A DNA stretch of 64,000 nt from Roseateles_C aquae. Lineage in GTDB: Bacteria; Pseudomonadota; Gammaproteobacteria; Burkholderiales; Burkholderiaceae_C. Under the pieces are notes generated by a model. It made no database searches and had not been told where the DNA came from. It saw nothing but the letters and a program-made list of their open reading frames with translations. The DNA lies in NCBI RefSeq assembly GCF_032337115.1, contig NZ_JAVXZY010000004.1, positions 1 to 64,000 of the forward strand, written 5' to 3'. Positions 26,974 through 35,681 of the stretch are shown here, piece by piece (the first letter of the stretch is position 1; each line of letters opens with the position of its first letter). The translations under genes were made by a program, and so were the position numbers.

Positions 26974-27741
26974 TCAGTTGTTGAGCTTGTGCACCCGGCC
27001 GCTGCCCGCAGTGGACATATGCAGCTCCGGATTGCCCAGATAGCTGACGTCGCCCGACCCGGCGATCGAAATGTCCAGCTTTTTGCTGGCCTGCACGACA
27101 ACATCGCCGCTGCCGGCAATGCGCACCTTGGCATCGTCAACGACCAGGCCCTTGGCCTTGATATCGCCGCTGCCGGCCACCGAAACGTTCAGGTTCGCCG
27201 CATTGCCGCTGGCAACGATATCGCCGCTGCCGGAGACGCTGAAGCCGACGCGCTCGGCCTTCAGGTCGACAAAGTTGATGTCGCCGGAACCGGCGATGCT
27301 GGCCTTGAGCTCGCTGGTCTGCATCGCCTCGACCTTGGCCGAGCCCGAACCAGCAATCGACAGGCCGCGCAGCGCGCCCATATCGATGCTGATTTGCGGC
27401 GTCGTCGAGCTGCTGATGTAGTAGCCGCGCCGGGTAGCGATTTCCAGCGTGCGGCCCTTGGCGGATTCGACGACCTTGGTTTCCAGATAGGGCAGCACGT
27501 TCTTGTCGGCCTTGATCTCGAGCTTGCCATTGCCGCCTTGGCGTACGACCAGTTTGAAGTCGCCGGCCAGAGAAATGGCGTCGTAGCTGCCGGGCTCGCG
27601 CTGTTCGGTCGTCACCTCGCCATCGCCACGTATCCGTTCACCCGAACCCCAGTTGAAGGACCAGGCATTCGCCGTGCCGCTGGCCATAACGGCCGACATG
27701 GACAAGAGACTAACGGCAAACAGACGGCGGGATGTGTTCAT
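26974..27741 (-). CDS. Exported DUF2807 (head GIN domain) protein
   Basis: A 255-residue secreted protein: signal peptide (LFAVSLLSMSAVMASGTANA), then a right-handed beta-helix-like DUF2807 region. The repeat core is SIAGSGS, SIAGSGD, SVSGSGD, SVAGSGD, RIAGSGD and SIAGSGD, recurring about every 19-24 residues (residues 125-250). The family is predicted to be an envelope adhesin-like or auto-transporter-like fold. Its role is unknown. It stands alone on its strand between azlC and a lipoprotein gene. Confidence 0.85.
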   Translation of the reverse strand: MNTSRRLFAVSLLSMSAVMASGTANAWSFNWGSGERIRGDGEVTTEQREPGSYDAISLAGDFKLVVRQGGNGKLEIKADKNVLPYLETKVVESAKGRTLEIATRRGYYISSSTTPQISIDMGALRGLSIAGSGSAKVEAMQTSELKASIAGSGDINFVDLKAERVGFSVSGSGDIVASGNAANLNVSVAGSGDIKAKGLVVDDAKVRIAGSGDVVVQASKKLDISIAGSGDVSYLGNPELHMSTAGSGRVHKLNN

Positions 27742-27890
27742 GAGCGCGCTCCGTGTGGTGGGTTTGCAAGCGTGTTGCGGTGAGCGCATCTTGCGTCGCG
27801 GCCCGAAGCGGCTCCAGCCGGCTTCGACGAAATGCCGCACGGCGGGCATCAATTGCGCGCTGCCCGTGGCGAACGGACTTCGGCCAGCGT

Positions 27891-28355
27891 TCAGTGAGCC
27901 GCGGGCTTGGCGTCTTTGGAGCCTTCCTTGGCGCCGGACTTGTCGGCGGATTTGTCCACGGCCTTGTCGCCGGGCTTGCCTGGGCTCTTGCCAGTGCCCT
28001 TCTCCGCTGTCTTCTCGGCTGGTTTGGCGTCGCTGTGCTTGTCCTCGGCGGGCTCTTCGGGCTTGGCCGCGCCGGGCCTCGGCACCACCGGCGTGATGCC
28101 TTCGAGCTTGTTCTCGCGCATGTACTCGTCCATCTCCTTCCAGCCGGTGAAGACAGCCGCCTTCTGGGCCTTGGGATTGAGCGTGTAGCAGTCCTCGATG
28201 GCACGCGAGGCATGGCGGCAGGCGCTGCCCACGGCCTTGCCCTCGGCCTCCTTGGCCGCGGCGATTTTGGCCGGGTCGTCAATGCCCAGCTGCTCGCAGC
28301 CGCTGAGCAGGGCCAGTGGGCAGACGAGCAGGGACAGGCGCAGCAAATGCTTCAT
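27891..28355 (-). CDS. Lipoprotein with Lys/Ala/Pro-rich tail
   Basis: A 154-residue protein with lipobox LLSGC (signal MKHLLRLSLLVCPLALLSGC). The folded part has two cysteines (SACRHASRAIEDCYTL). From residue about 95 to the end it is a low-complexity charged tail of KPGDKAVDKSADKSG-like repeats, probably disordered and possibly cell-wall-associating. Function unknown. It lies 38 bp downstream of the fmt stop on the same strand. Confidence 0.72.
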   Translation of the reverse strand: MKHLLRLSLLVCPLALLSGCEQLGIDDPAKIAAAKEAEGKAVGSACRHASRAIEDCYTLNPKAQKAAVFTGWKEMDEYMRENKLEGITPVVPRPGAAKPEEPAEDKHSDAKPAEKTAEKGTGKSPGKPGDKAVDKSADKSGAKEGSKDAKPAAH

Positions 28356-28392
28356 GTCTGCAGTATCGGCTGCCTGACGCCGTGCTTGAGGC

Positions 28393-29352
28393 TCAGCGCA
28401 GCCGCTCGCCGGCTTGCAGCGGCCGCGCTTGCAGGAAGGCACTCGCCGGCAGGCGCTTGCCGCCGGCGCGTTGCAGTTCCAGCAGGCGCAGCGCGCCGCT
28501 GCCGCAGGCAATCAGCGGGCCGCTGGCATCGACGCCCAGCACCGTGCCCGGCGCGGCGTCGCTTGTTGTCGGCACTGCCTCGGCGCGCCAGATCTTCAGC
28601 GTTTCCTCGCCCAGCTGGGCGGCGCCGCCAGGGAAGGGATCGAAAGCGCGCAGCCGGCGCGCGATCTGCTCGGCGCTTTGCGACCAATCGATCGCGCTCT
28701 CGGCCTTTTCGATCTTGTGGGCGTAGCAGACCCCTTCCTCAGGCTGCACCTGCGGATGGAAACCACCGCAGGCGGCCAGCTCCAGCGCCTCGACGATCAG
28801 CCGCCCGCCCAGCGTGGCGAGCTTGTCGTGCAGGCTGGCCGTGGTGTCGGTGGCGGCAATCGGCAGGCGCTCGATCAGCAACATGTCGCCGGTGTCCAGG
28901 CCCGCATCCATCTGCATGATGGTGATGCCGGTCTCTGCATCACCGGCCTCGATGGCGCGATGGATCGGTGCCGCGCCGCGCCAGCGTGGCAGCAGCGAGG
29001 CATGGATGTTCAGGCAGCCCAGGCGCGGCAGGTCCAGCACCCACTGCGGCAAGATCAGGCCGTAGGCGGCCACCACCATCACATCGGCGTGCGCCGCCAG
29101 CAAGGCTTCGCGAGCGGCCGCGGCCTCATCTGGGTACTTGCCGTCCAGGCGCAAACTGCGCGGCTGCGCCACCTGGATGCCGTGCTGCAGCGCCAGCTGC
29201 TTGACCGGCGAGGCCTGCAGTTTCATGCCGCGGCCGGCCGGGCGATCCGGCTGGCTCAGCACCAGCGGCACCTCGATGCCGGCCGCCAGCATTGCGGCCA
29301 GCGCCTCGGCGGCGAATTCCGGCGTGCCGGCAAATACGGCGCGCATGCCCAT
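28393..29352 (-). CDS. fmt: Methionyl-tRNA formyltransferase
   Basis: A 319-residue enzyme formylating initiator Met-tRNA with 10-formyl-THF. Seen are VFAGTPEFAAEAL, the formyl-binding LNIHASLLPRWRGAAPIHRAI block (in part: NIHASLLPRWRGAAPI) and ITIMQMDAGLDTGDML. The start at 29352 overlaps the def stop (TGATG); the second ATG at 29346 gives the more typical N-terminus MRAVFAGTPEF. Coupled with def in the conserved pair. Confidence 0.96.
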   Translation of the reverse strand: MGMRAVFAGTPEFAAEALAAMLAAGIEVPLVLSQPDRPAGRGMKLQASPVKQLALQHGIQVAQPRSLRLDGKYPDEAAAAREALLAAHADVMVVAAYGLILPQWVLDLPRLGCLNIHASLLPRWRGAAPIHRAIEAGDAETGITIMQMDAGLDTGDMLLIERLPIAATDTTASLHDKLATLGGRLIVEALELAACGGFHPQVQPEEGVCYAHKIEKAESAIDWSQSAEQIARRLRAFDPFPGGAAQLGEETLKIWRAEAVPTTSDAAPGTVLGVDASGPLIACGSGALRLLELQRAGGKRLPASAFLQARPLQAGERLR

Positions 29353-29867
29353 CAGCGGCGGCCCTGCTCGTCGCGGGTCTTCTTGATCATCTTGGTCTTG
29401 ATGCGATCGCGCTTCAAGGGACTCAGGTATTCGACAAAGACCTTGCCCATCAGATGATCCATCTCGTGCTGCACGCAGACGGCCAGCAGCCCCTCGGCCT
29501 CGAATTCATGCGGCTGGCCGTCGCGACCCAGCGCGCGCACCTTGACCCATTTGTGGCGCTGCACCTTGTCGTAAATGGCCGGCACGGACAGGCAGCCCTC
29601 CTCGCCTTCGCTCAGCTCGGCGCTGGTTTCGATCAGCTCGGGGTTGATCAGCACGCGCGGCGTGTCGCGGTCTTCTGAGGTGTCGATGACGACGACGCGC
29701 TCATGCACATCGACCTGGGTCGCAGCCAGGCCAACGCCTTCGGCCGCGTACATGGTTTCCAGCATGTCGTCGACCAGGGTGCGGATACGCTCATCGACCT
29801 CGGCCACCGGCTTGGCCACGGTGTGCAGACGGGGGTCGGGGTAGCGCAGGATGTTCAGTTTCGCCAT
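29352..29867 (-). CDS. def: Peptide deformylase
   Basis: A 171-residue metalloenzyme that removes the N-formyl group from new proteins. The three motifs are GVGLAATQV, EGCLSVP and the metal-binding QHEMDHL. The start MAKLNILRYPDPRLH (29867) is the family start. It forms a translationally overlapped pair with fmt. The LysM-dprA-smg genes run divergently from the other side of a 253-bp gap. Confidence 0.97.
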   Translation of the reverse strand: MAKLNILRYPDPRLHTVAKPVAEVDERIRTLVDDMLETMYAAEGVGLAATQVDVHERVVVIDTSEDRDTPRVLINPELIETSAELSEGEEGCLSVPAIYDKVQRHKWVKVRALGRDGQPHEFEAEGLLAVCVQHEMDHLMGKVFVEYLSPLKRDRIKTKMIKKTRDEQGRR

Positions 29868-30120
29868 GGGATTCCAGTGCCGCGCTGTGGAATCGTTACA
29901 ACGCGGCTTTGTAAGTGCATGCAAGAGCGACGAGGCGCCCGGCGGTTTCATTGCGACGCCCCCCGAATGGGGGCAGAATCGTCGCACGCCTTGCGGATTT
30001 TCGCCGATCTTGGCTCCTGCTTGTCTCGTGGTGCTTTTTGCGGCCCGGCAAGCCCCCTCGTTCGCCAACAAACACAGCGCCATGCAACCGTCTGTCACGG
30101 CAAGGCGCGGGAGAAACTTG

Positions 30121-31317
30121 ATGAGTTCATGGCCGATGCGCAGCCCCAGCCTGCCCAAGCTGCTGTCCAGCAGCGTGATGGCCGCAAGTGCGCTGGCATG
30201 CCTGCTGCCAGGCCCGAGCAGTGCCAGCGGGGTCCCGCCGGTCAGCGCAGAACAACGTGAAACCGCCGAGCGCGTCGCCCAGGCCGGTGTGCCGCTGAGC
30301 GAGTTGGCCGCCGACGCGCCAGACAGCCACACCGTCAAGCCAGGCGACACGCTGTGGGCCATTTCCGGCCTGTTCCTGAAGAGCCCCTGGCGCTGGCCCG
30401 AGCTGTGGGGCATGAATCGCGAGCAGATCAACAACCCGCATCTGATCTATCCCGGCCAGGTGCTGGTGCTGGTGAAGAGCAACGGCCGCGCCAGCCTGCA
30501 ACTGGCCCAGCAGGTCGGCAGCGCAGGTACCGCCGGCCTGCCCAGCTACAAGATGGGCCCCAAGGTGCGCGCCACCCGGGTCGACGATTCACCGATCTCG
30601 TCGATCCCGCAACACCTGATCGAGCCTTTCCTGAATGAGGCCGTGGTCTTCAATGCCGACGATCTGGCGCTGGCGCCGCGCATCGTGGCGGCACAGGACG
30701 GCCGCGTGCTGTTGACCCAGGGCGATCTGGCCTACGCACGCGGCGATTTCAGCCAGGCCACCGACTACCGCATCTTCCGCCGCGCCGTGCCGCTGCGCGA
30801 TCCGTCGACCGGCCAGGTGCTGGGCTACGAGGCGCGCTATGTGGGCACCGCCAGTTTGAAGCGCCAGGGCGAGCAGCGCCAGCTGGCCGGCGGCAAGACC
30901 GAGACCGTGCCGGCGACGCTGACGATCAAGTCGGTCCATGAAGAGGTCAATGCCGGCGATCGCCTGTCGCCGGTGCTGCAGCGCGATTTCACCCGCTATG
31001 TGCCGCATGCGCCGGCCGGCGAGATGCGCGGCCAGATCGTCTCCGTCTATGGCGATGCCCTGACCGCCGGCCAGAACCAGGTGGTGGCACTGAACCGCGG
31101 CGCCGCCGACGGGCTGGAGCGTGGCCATGTGCTGGCGCTGTGGCAATCGGGCCGCACGATCAAGGACAGCACCGCAGCCAAGCCTGATATGTTGCAGCTG
31201 CCTGATGAACGCCATGGCACGCTGTTCGTTTTCCAGGTCTATCAGCGCGTGTCCTACGCGCTGATCGTCGCGGCACAGGCGCCGGTCCGCGCCGGCGACC
31301 GCTTCACCCAGCCCTGA
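30121..31317 (+). CDS. LysM-domain exported protein
   Basis: A 398-residue protein with a signal peptide (LLSSSVMAASALACLLPGPSSASG). A single LysM domain follows at about residues 65-118 (TVKPGDTLWAISGLFL ... HLIYPGQVLVL). The C-terminal 270 residues have no named domain that I recognise. LysM binds peptidoglycan. Its place before dprA is conserved in Burkholderiales. The ATG at 30121 is preceded by GGGAGA at a good distance. Confidence 0.88.
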   Translation: MSSWPMRSPSLPKLLSSSVMAASALACLLPGPSSASGVPPVSAEQRETAERVAQAGVPLSELAADAPDSHTVKPGDTLWAISGLFLKSPWRWPELWGMNREQINNPHLIYPGQVLVLVKSNGRASLQLAQQVGSAGTAGLPSYKMGPKVRATRVDDSPISSIPQHLIEPFLNEAVVFNADDLALAPRIVAAQDGRVLLTQGDLAYARGDFSQATDYRIFRRAVPLRDPSTGQVLGYEARYVGTASLKRQGEQRQLAGGKTETVPATLTIKSVHEEVNAGDRLSPVLQRDFTRYVPHAPAGEMRGQIVSVYGDALTAGQNQVVALNRGAADGLERGHVLALWQSGRTIKDSTAAKPDMLQLPDERHGTLFVFQVYQRVSYALIVAAQAPVRAGDRFTQP

Positions 31318-31329
31318 GGCAGCTCGGCC

Positions 31330-32469
31330 ATGGGCCAGGCCAGCGAAGCGGATGAGCTTTCGGCCTGGTTGCGGCTGGCCTTGAGCCCGGGGCTGAGCCG
31401 TGCGGCCGCACGCCGCCTGCTCGCCGGCCTGGGCTCTCCGCAGGCCGTGCTGGCCGCCGGCCCTGCGGCTTGGCGCCACTACCTGAACGACAAGCAGATC
31501 CAGGCCCTGGCCGCGCCGGAAGCGGACTGGCCGCAGCGCCGTGATGCAGCTCTCACCTGGCTGCAGGCCACCGAGCACAGCACTCCCAGGCAGCTGCTGA
31601 CACTGGCCGATCTCGACTACCCACGCGGCCTGCTGGAGACCGCCGACCCACCACTGCTGCTCTTTGTGCAGGGCCGGCGCAAACTGCTGGCGGCCGACAT
31701 GCTGGCCGTGGTCGGCAGCCGCAATCCCAGCCCGCAAGGCAGCGACAACGCCGAAGCCTTCGGTGAGGCCCTCAGTGCCAGCGGGCTTTGCGTGGTGTCA
31801 GGTCTTGCCCTGGGCATTGACGCGGCCGCCCACCGCGGCGCGCTGAAGGCCGCTGGCAGCACCATCGCCGTGCTGGGCACCGGCATCGACAGCATCTACC
31901 CGCGGCGCAACGCCGCGCTCGGGGCAGCCATTGCCGAGCGAGGCCTGCTGATCAGCGAATACGCGCCCGGCGCACCGGCGCTGCCGTCCAATTTTCCGGT
32001 GCGCAACCGCATCATTGCGGGCCTGGGCCGAGGCTGCCTGGTCGTCGAGGCGGCCCTGCAATCGGGATCGCTGATCACCGCCCGGCTCGCTGCAGAGGCC
32101 GGCCGCGAGGTGATGGCGATTCCGGGCTCCATCCATTCGCCGCTGAGCCATGGCTGCCATGCCCTGCTGCGCGAAGGCGCGACCCTGGTGGAGACAGTTC
32201 AGGATGTGCTGGATGCCATTGGCAGGCCGGCCCCTGTCGCGAGCAAGCCGGTGGCGAAGGCGCGTGCCGAGCCGGCACCGATAGGCACTGCCGATCCAAT
32301 CAACAGTTTGCTGGACTGCATGGGCCATGATCCGGTCAGCCTCGATGCCCTGATCGCCCGCGGCGGCTGGCAGGTGGCTCAACTCAATGCGCTGCTGCTG
32401 GAGTTGGAATTGCAGCAGCGGGTGGCGCGGCTGCCGGGGGGCCTGTTTCAGCGTCGCGGCCAGGGCTGA
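31330..32469 (+). CDS. dprA: DNA-processing protein DprA
   Basis: A 379-residue protein that loads RecA onto incoming single-stranded DNA in natural transformation. The Rossmann fold core is clear: VVGSRNPSPQGSDNA, VSGLALGIDAAAHRGAL, VLGTGIDSIYPRRN, NFPVRNRIIAGL, SGSLITARLA and MAIPGSIHSPLSHGCH. A C-terminal winged-helix follows (about 310-375). It is 12 bp after the LysM gene, so co-transcribed. Confidence 0.96.
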   Translation: MGQASEADELSAWLRLALSPGLSRAAARRLLAGLGSPQAVLAAGPAAWRHYLNDKQIQALAAPEADWPQRRDAALTWLQATEHSTPRQLLTLADLDYPRGLLETADPPLLLFVQGRRKLLAADMLAVVGSRNPSPQGSDNAEAFGEALSASGLCVVSGLALGIDAAAHRGALKAAGSTIAVLGTGIDSIYPRRNAALGAAIAERGLLISEYAPGAPALPSNFPVRNRIIAGLGRGCLVVEAALQSGSLITARLAAEAGREVMAIPGSIHSPLSHGCHALLREGATLVETVQDVLDAIGRPAPVASKPVAKARAEPAPIGTADPINSLLDCMGHDPVSLDALIARGGWQVAQLNALLLELELQQRVARLPGGLFQRRGQG

Positions 32470-32557
32470 AATGCCCTGGCAACTGCGCCGAGCAATGCCC
32501 TTGCCACCCCTTTGTTCCCGGATTTCGGGCTTTGGGGGCCTGGGTTATAGTGCCTGC

Positions 32558-33010
32558 ATGTTCGACGTGCTGGTCTACCTTTACGAAACCTACTGGCGCC
32601 CGGACGCCTGTCCGGATCATGCCCAGCTGACTCGCAAATTGTCGGCCGTCGGCTTCGAGAACGACGAAATTCAGGAGGCCTTGTCCTGGCTTGATGGCCT
32701 GGCCGCCGCGGCGCAGTCCTACAAGGGCGAGCAGGGCCAGAAGAGTTTGCGCGTCTATTCGCGGGACGAACTCGAACACCTGGGTGAAGCCTCGGTCGGC
32801 TTCGTCAGCTTCCTGGAATCCGCCGGCGTACTGCCGCCGCCGATGCGCGAAATGGTCATCGACCGCGCCATGGCCATCCCCGGCGCCCCGATGGACCTGG
32901 AAGACCTGAAGATCATCGTGCTGATGGTGTTCTGGAGTCTCGGCGAAGAACCCGACGCGCTGATCCTCGACGAACTCTTCGTCGCCCCGGAAGACCGGCT
33001 GATCCACTGA
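32558..33010 (+). CDS. smg: Smg protein (DUF494)
   Basis: A 150-residue protein: MFDVLVYLYETYWRP start, mid ALSWLDGL and C-terminal DLKIIVLMVFWSLGEEPDAL are typical of Smg. Smg often lies next to dprA in gamma- and betaproteobacteria; its function is not known. No Shine-Dalgarno precedes the ATG. A TATAGT hexamer ends 6 nt upstream (32546-32551), so a leaderless mRNA is possible. Confidence 0.93.
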   Translation: MFDVLVYLYETYWRPDACPDHAQLTRKLSAVGFENDEIQEALSWLDGLAAAAQSYKGEQGQKSLRVYSRDELEHLGEASVGFVSFLESAGVLPPPMREMVIDRAMAIPGAPMDLEDLKIIVLMVFWSLGEEPDALILDELFVAPEDRLIH

Positions 33011-33102
33011 GCGCAAGCGCTGGCGGCGCCGCAACGCCAGCCACACACTCCGAAGAAGGCGTGCTCCGCAGGAGCACCGCCGCCCACTCCAGCAGAATGC
33101 GA

Positions 33103-33170
33103 GGATCCGGCTCCGCCGGTCCTACGCATTGCCCCCTTGAGGGGGAGGCGCGCAGCGCCTCGGGGGTGGG
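33103..33170. repeat. REP-like intergenic palindromic element
   Basis: Contains ATCCGGCTCCGCCGG (self-complementary in part), CCCCCTTGAGGGGG (33132-33145, perfect 5-bp stem, 4-nt loop) and AGGCGCGCAGCGCCT (33146-33160), then CGGGGGTGGGC. Elements of this wording recur in intergenic DNA of Comamonadaceae-type genomes in my recollection. It sits between the convergent ends of smg and the DUF1631 gene, where it could act as a two-way terminator. Confidence 0.65.
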
Positions 33171-35642
33171 CTAATTCAGCAGTCGCGAAGGATCCACATC
33201 CAGCTTGGCCAAGGCATTGCGCGTGGCCTTGACGGTGAGTGCCTCGTCCTGCGCCGGCAGCAACAGGCCGGCTTGCAGGAAGGCGGCCAAGCGGCTTTGC
33301 TGGAACAGCACGCCGCGGCCCTTGGACGAGACGAACAGCACCAGATGGTGGCGCAGGCCGCGCCAGGCCAGCTGCACCGGCTCGACCCGGCCGCGATAGT
33401 CCAGCATGTACCAGGAGCCGACCTGCAACTCCTTGGCCCAGGCCAGCATCGCCGGCGTCGGCGCCGAGCCGCCCTCGGCGACCACCTCCATGCCGTCGCT
33501 CTCGTGGCTGGAAAGATCTCGCACCAGCGCCTCGTTGAGCTCGCCGCTCTCCGAATCAGGCAGCATCGCTTCCAGCGTTTCGAGCTGGCCCATCAAATCA
33601 TCAAGCCGCTCGCGCGGAATCACCGCCGCCTTGGCGGTGAAGGCCGCGGCCAGCGAGTTGTTCAGCGCGCGAATGTGCTCATCCTGCTTGGTCGACGACA
33701 GGCCGGCATGGCCCATGCCCTCGCGCAGCATCTTCAGCAAGGGCGGCAGCCGGCGAATCACCTCGGCGCGCTCCTCGCGCGACACCTTGGCACTGGCCGA
33801 CCAGATCAGATCGGCGGCAGCCCGTTTCATCTGCTTGGTCTGATCCGACTGGGCGCCGCTGCGCACCGCGGTGACCGCCAGCACATCGGCCCAGATCTGG
33901 AACAGGAACTGGCGCACGCCGTCCTGCACCGGCACCTCGCTGAGCATCTTGCGCAGCTCGATGGTGTACTGGATGGCCAGGGTCTCGCGCTGTTCGATCT
34001 GCTGAGCCAGCGACACGCCCTTGCGGCTGGCGCTGTTTTCCTGCTCGAAGTAGTGGCTGAGGAATTTCTCGAATTCGGTCAGCACGGTCTGAAAGACACG
34101 CCGCCCGGTATCCGGATAGGCCTCGACCACCTGCACCACCCGCTTGATCTCACGCTCCAGCGCCTCGCTGACATCACCGCCCGAGGCCGAATTGAAGCCC
34201 ATCACGCAGGCGCCCATGCGGTCGATCAGGCGGCGCGCCGGGTGGTCGTTGGTGGCGAAAAAATCGGGCTCGCTGACGGCCACGCGCAGCACCGGCATCT
34301 GCAGCCGGGCGAACCAGACGCGTATCGTTGCCGGGATGCGCTCCTCGGTCAGGATGGCCTGGAACAGCAGGGCCACGACCTCGATGGTGGCGCGCTCGGC
34401 CGGCGTGTCGGCGGCCTGCTTGAGCACCTGCTTGAAGGCCTGGTTGCGGGCCTTGACTTCCTCCAGTTGCTGCGGTGCCGGCGAGCCGGTGGAGTGCACC
34501 GCCTGCGCCTTCTTCGCCAGCGCTTCCTGCGCGTGGCTGATGGCGGCATGCAGCCGCGCTGACATCGTCACCGGCCCGGCGGCCTGGGCCTCATGTTCAG
34601 CCTCCTTGCGGGCGGCCAGTTCGCTGGTCTTGCCACTGAGCTGTGCCGGCGTGCGCTTGAGCTGCGGCGCCATCGAGGGCACCTGACGACCCAGCACGCG
34701 TTGCAGCTGGGCCAGCACCTGATCGGCCTGGCTGCGCACCGCGCTTTGCACCGAGGCCACCATGCCCGAGGCGGCACTGCCGCCGGCCTGCTGACCCTGG
34801 GCCAGCGCGCCAGGCGCCGAAGGCAGGTCCAGCGGCAAATCTATATCCATGGCGCCGGGCGCGGCAGGCGGCCCGCCGAGCGGCAGATCGATGTCCATCG
34901 GCTGCGCCTGCGAGCTGGGCGTCGGGCTGGCCGTCAAGGGCGCAGCCATGCTGAGGCCTGCACGCTGGGTCGTACCCGGATTGACCGGGGCGCGACGAAT
35001 GAAGGGTCGCAGATCGATCTCGGGCATCACCTGCTGGGCAATCAGCCAGCGGTTGGTCTCGTGATAGGCGGCACCGAGCAGCTGGGCGAATTCGTCCTGC
35101 AGCGGGCCTTGCAGCATCTGCCATTCGCTCTGGCCCAGGCCCACGCCATACCAGGCTTCCAGCGCCAGCCGCGCCACCACATGGGAGCGCAGCAGATCCT
35201 GCTGCGGCAGATCGTCCTGGCGTTCCAGCATCTGCATGCGGGTACGCAGATCGGTGAACTCCCAGGTGGCACTGTCCAGCATGGCCAGCGACAAGCGGGA
35301 GCCCGAAATCTCACGTTCGATGGTGATGTCGTCGACCAGGGACAGGTCGGCGGTGCGGCCCAGTGGCATGGCCGCTGCGCGACTGTCGCCGACGCCATGG
35401 GCGGCCGCCTGCCGCAGGGCCTGGGCGAAGGCGGCGAACCACTGGCCGCCGTGGCGGTTCCAGACTTCGACGCCATCGCGGCGCGCCACCGCCACCGCGT
35501 ACTCGGCCGGCATCAGCAGCAGCTGCGCGGCGGCCTCATTGAGCACGGCGGCCATGTGCGCGAGACCCCGCACCAGGGCCTCCGTATAGACGCGCCGCGC
35601 TTGCGATGCCAGGGCTGCGTTGCGGGCGTCAGGGGCAGTCAT
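33171..35642 (-). CDS. DUF1631 family protein
   Basis: An 823-residue, mostly helical cytoplasmic protein that matches the large DUF1631 family of beta- and gammaproteobacteria. Residues about 225-310 are a Pro/Ala/Met/Asp-rich linker with two near-identical PMDIDLPL / AMDIDLPLD motifs. The C-terminal 80 residues (ELQVGSWYMLDYRGRVEPVQ) resemble a small beta domain of the PilZ-like type (uncertain). No catalytic motif is seen. A role in cyclic-di-GMP or phosphate signalling cannot be judged from sequence. It stands alone. Confidence 0.85.
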   Translation of the reverse strand: MTAPDARNAALASQARRVYTEALVRGLAHMAAVLNEAAAQLLLMPAEYAVAVARRDGVEVWNRHGGQWFAAFAQALRQAAAHGVGDSRAAAMPLGRTADLSLVDDITIEREISGSRLSLAMLDSATWEFTDLRTRMQMLERQDDLPQQDLLRSHVVARLALEAWYGVGLGQSEWQMLQGPLQDEFAQLLGAAYHETNRWLIAQQVMPEIDLRPFIRRAPVNPGTTQRAGLSMAAPLTASPTPSSQAQPMDIDLPLGGPPAAPGAMDIDLPLDLPSAPGALAQGQQAGGSAASGMVASVQSAVRSQADQVLAQLQRVLGRQVPSMAPQLKRTPAQLSGKTSELAARKEAEHEAQAAGPVTMSARLHAAISHAQEALAKKAQAVHSTGSPAPQQLEEVKARNQAFKQVLKQAADTPAERATIEVVALLFQAILTEERIPATIRVWFARLQMPVLRVAVSEPDFFATNDHPARRLIDRMGACVMGFNSASGGDVSEALEREIKRVVQVVEAYPDTGRRVFQTVLTEFEKFLSHYFEQENSASRKGVSLAQQIEQRETLAIQYTIELRKMLSEVPVQDGVRQFLFQIWADVLAVTAVRSGAQSDQTKQMKRAAADLIWSASAKVSREERAEVIRRLPPLLKMLREGMGHAGLSSTKQDEHIRALNNSLAAAFTAKAAVIPRERLDDLMGQLETLEAMLPDSESGELNEALVRDLSSHESDGMEVVAEGGSAPTPAMLAWAKELQVGSWYMLDYRGRVEPVQLAWRGLRHHLVLFVSSKGRGVLFQQSRLAAFLQAGLLLPAQDEALTVKATRNALAKLDVDPSRLLN

Positions 35643-35681
35643 GTAGAGCGCTAGAACTCGGTGCTTTCAATGCAGAGGACT

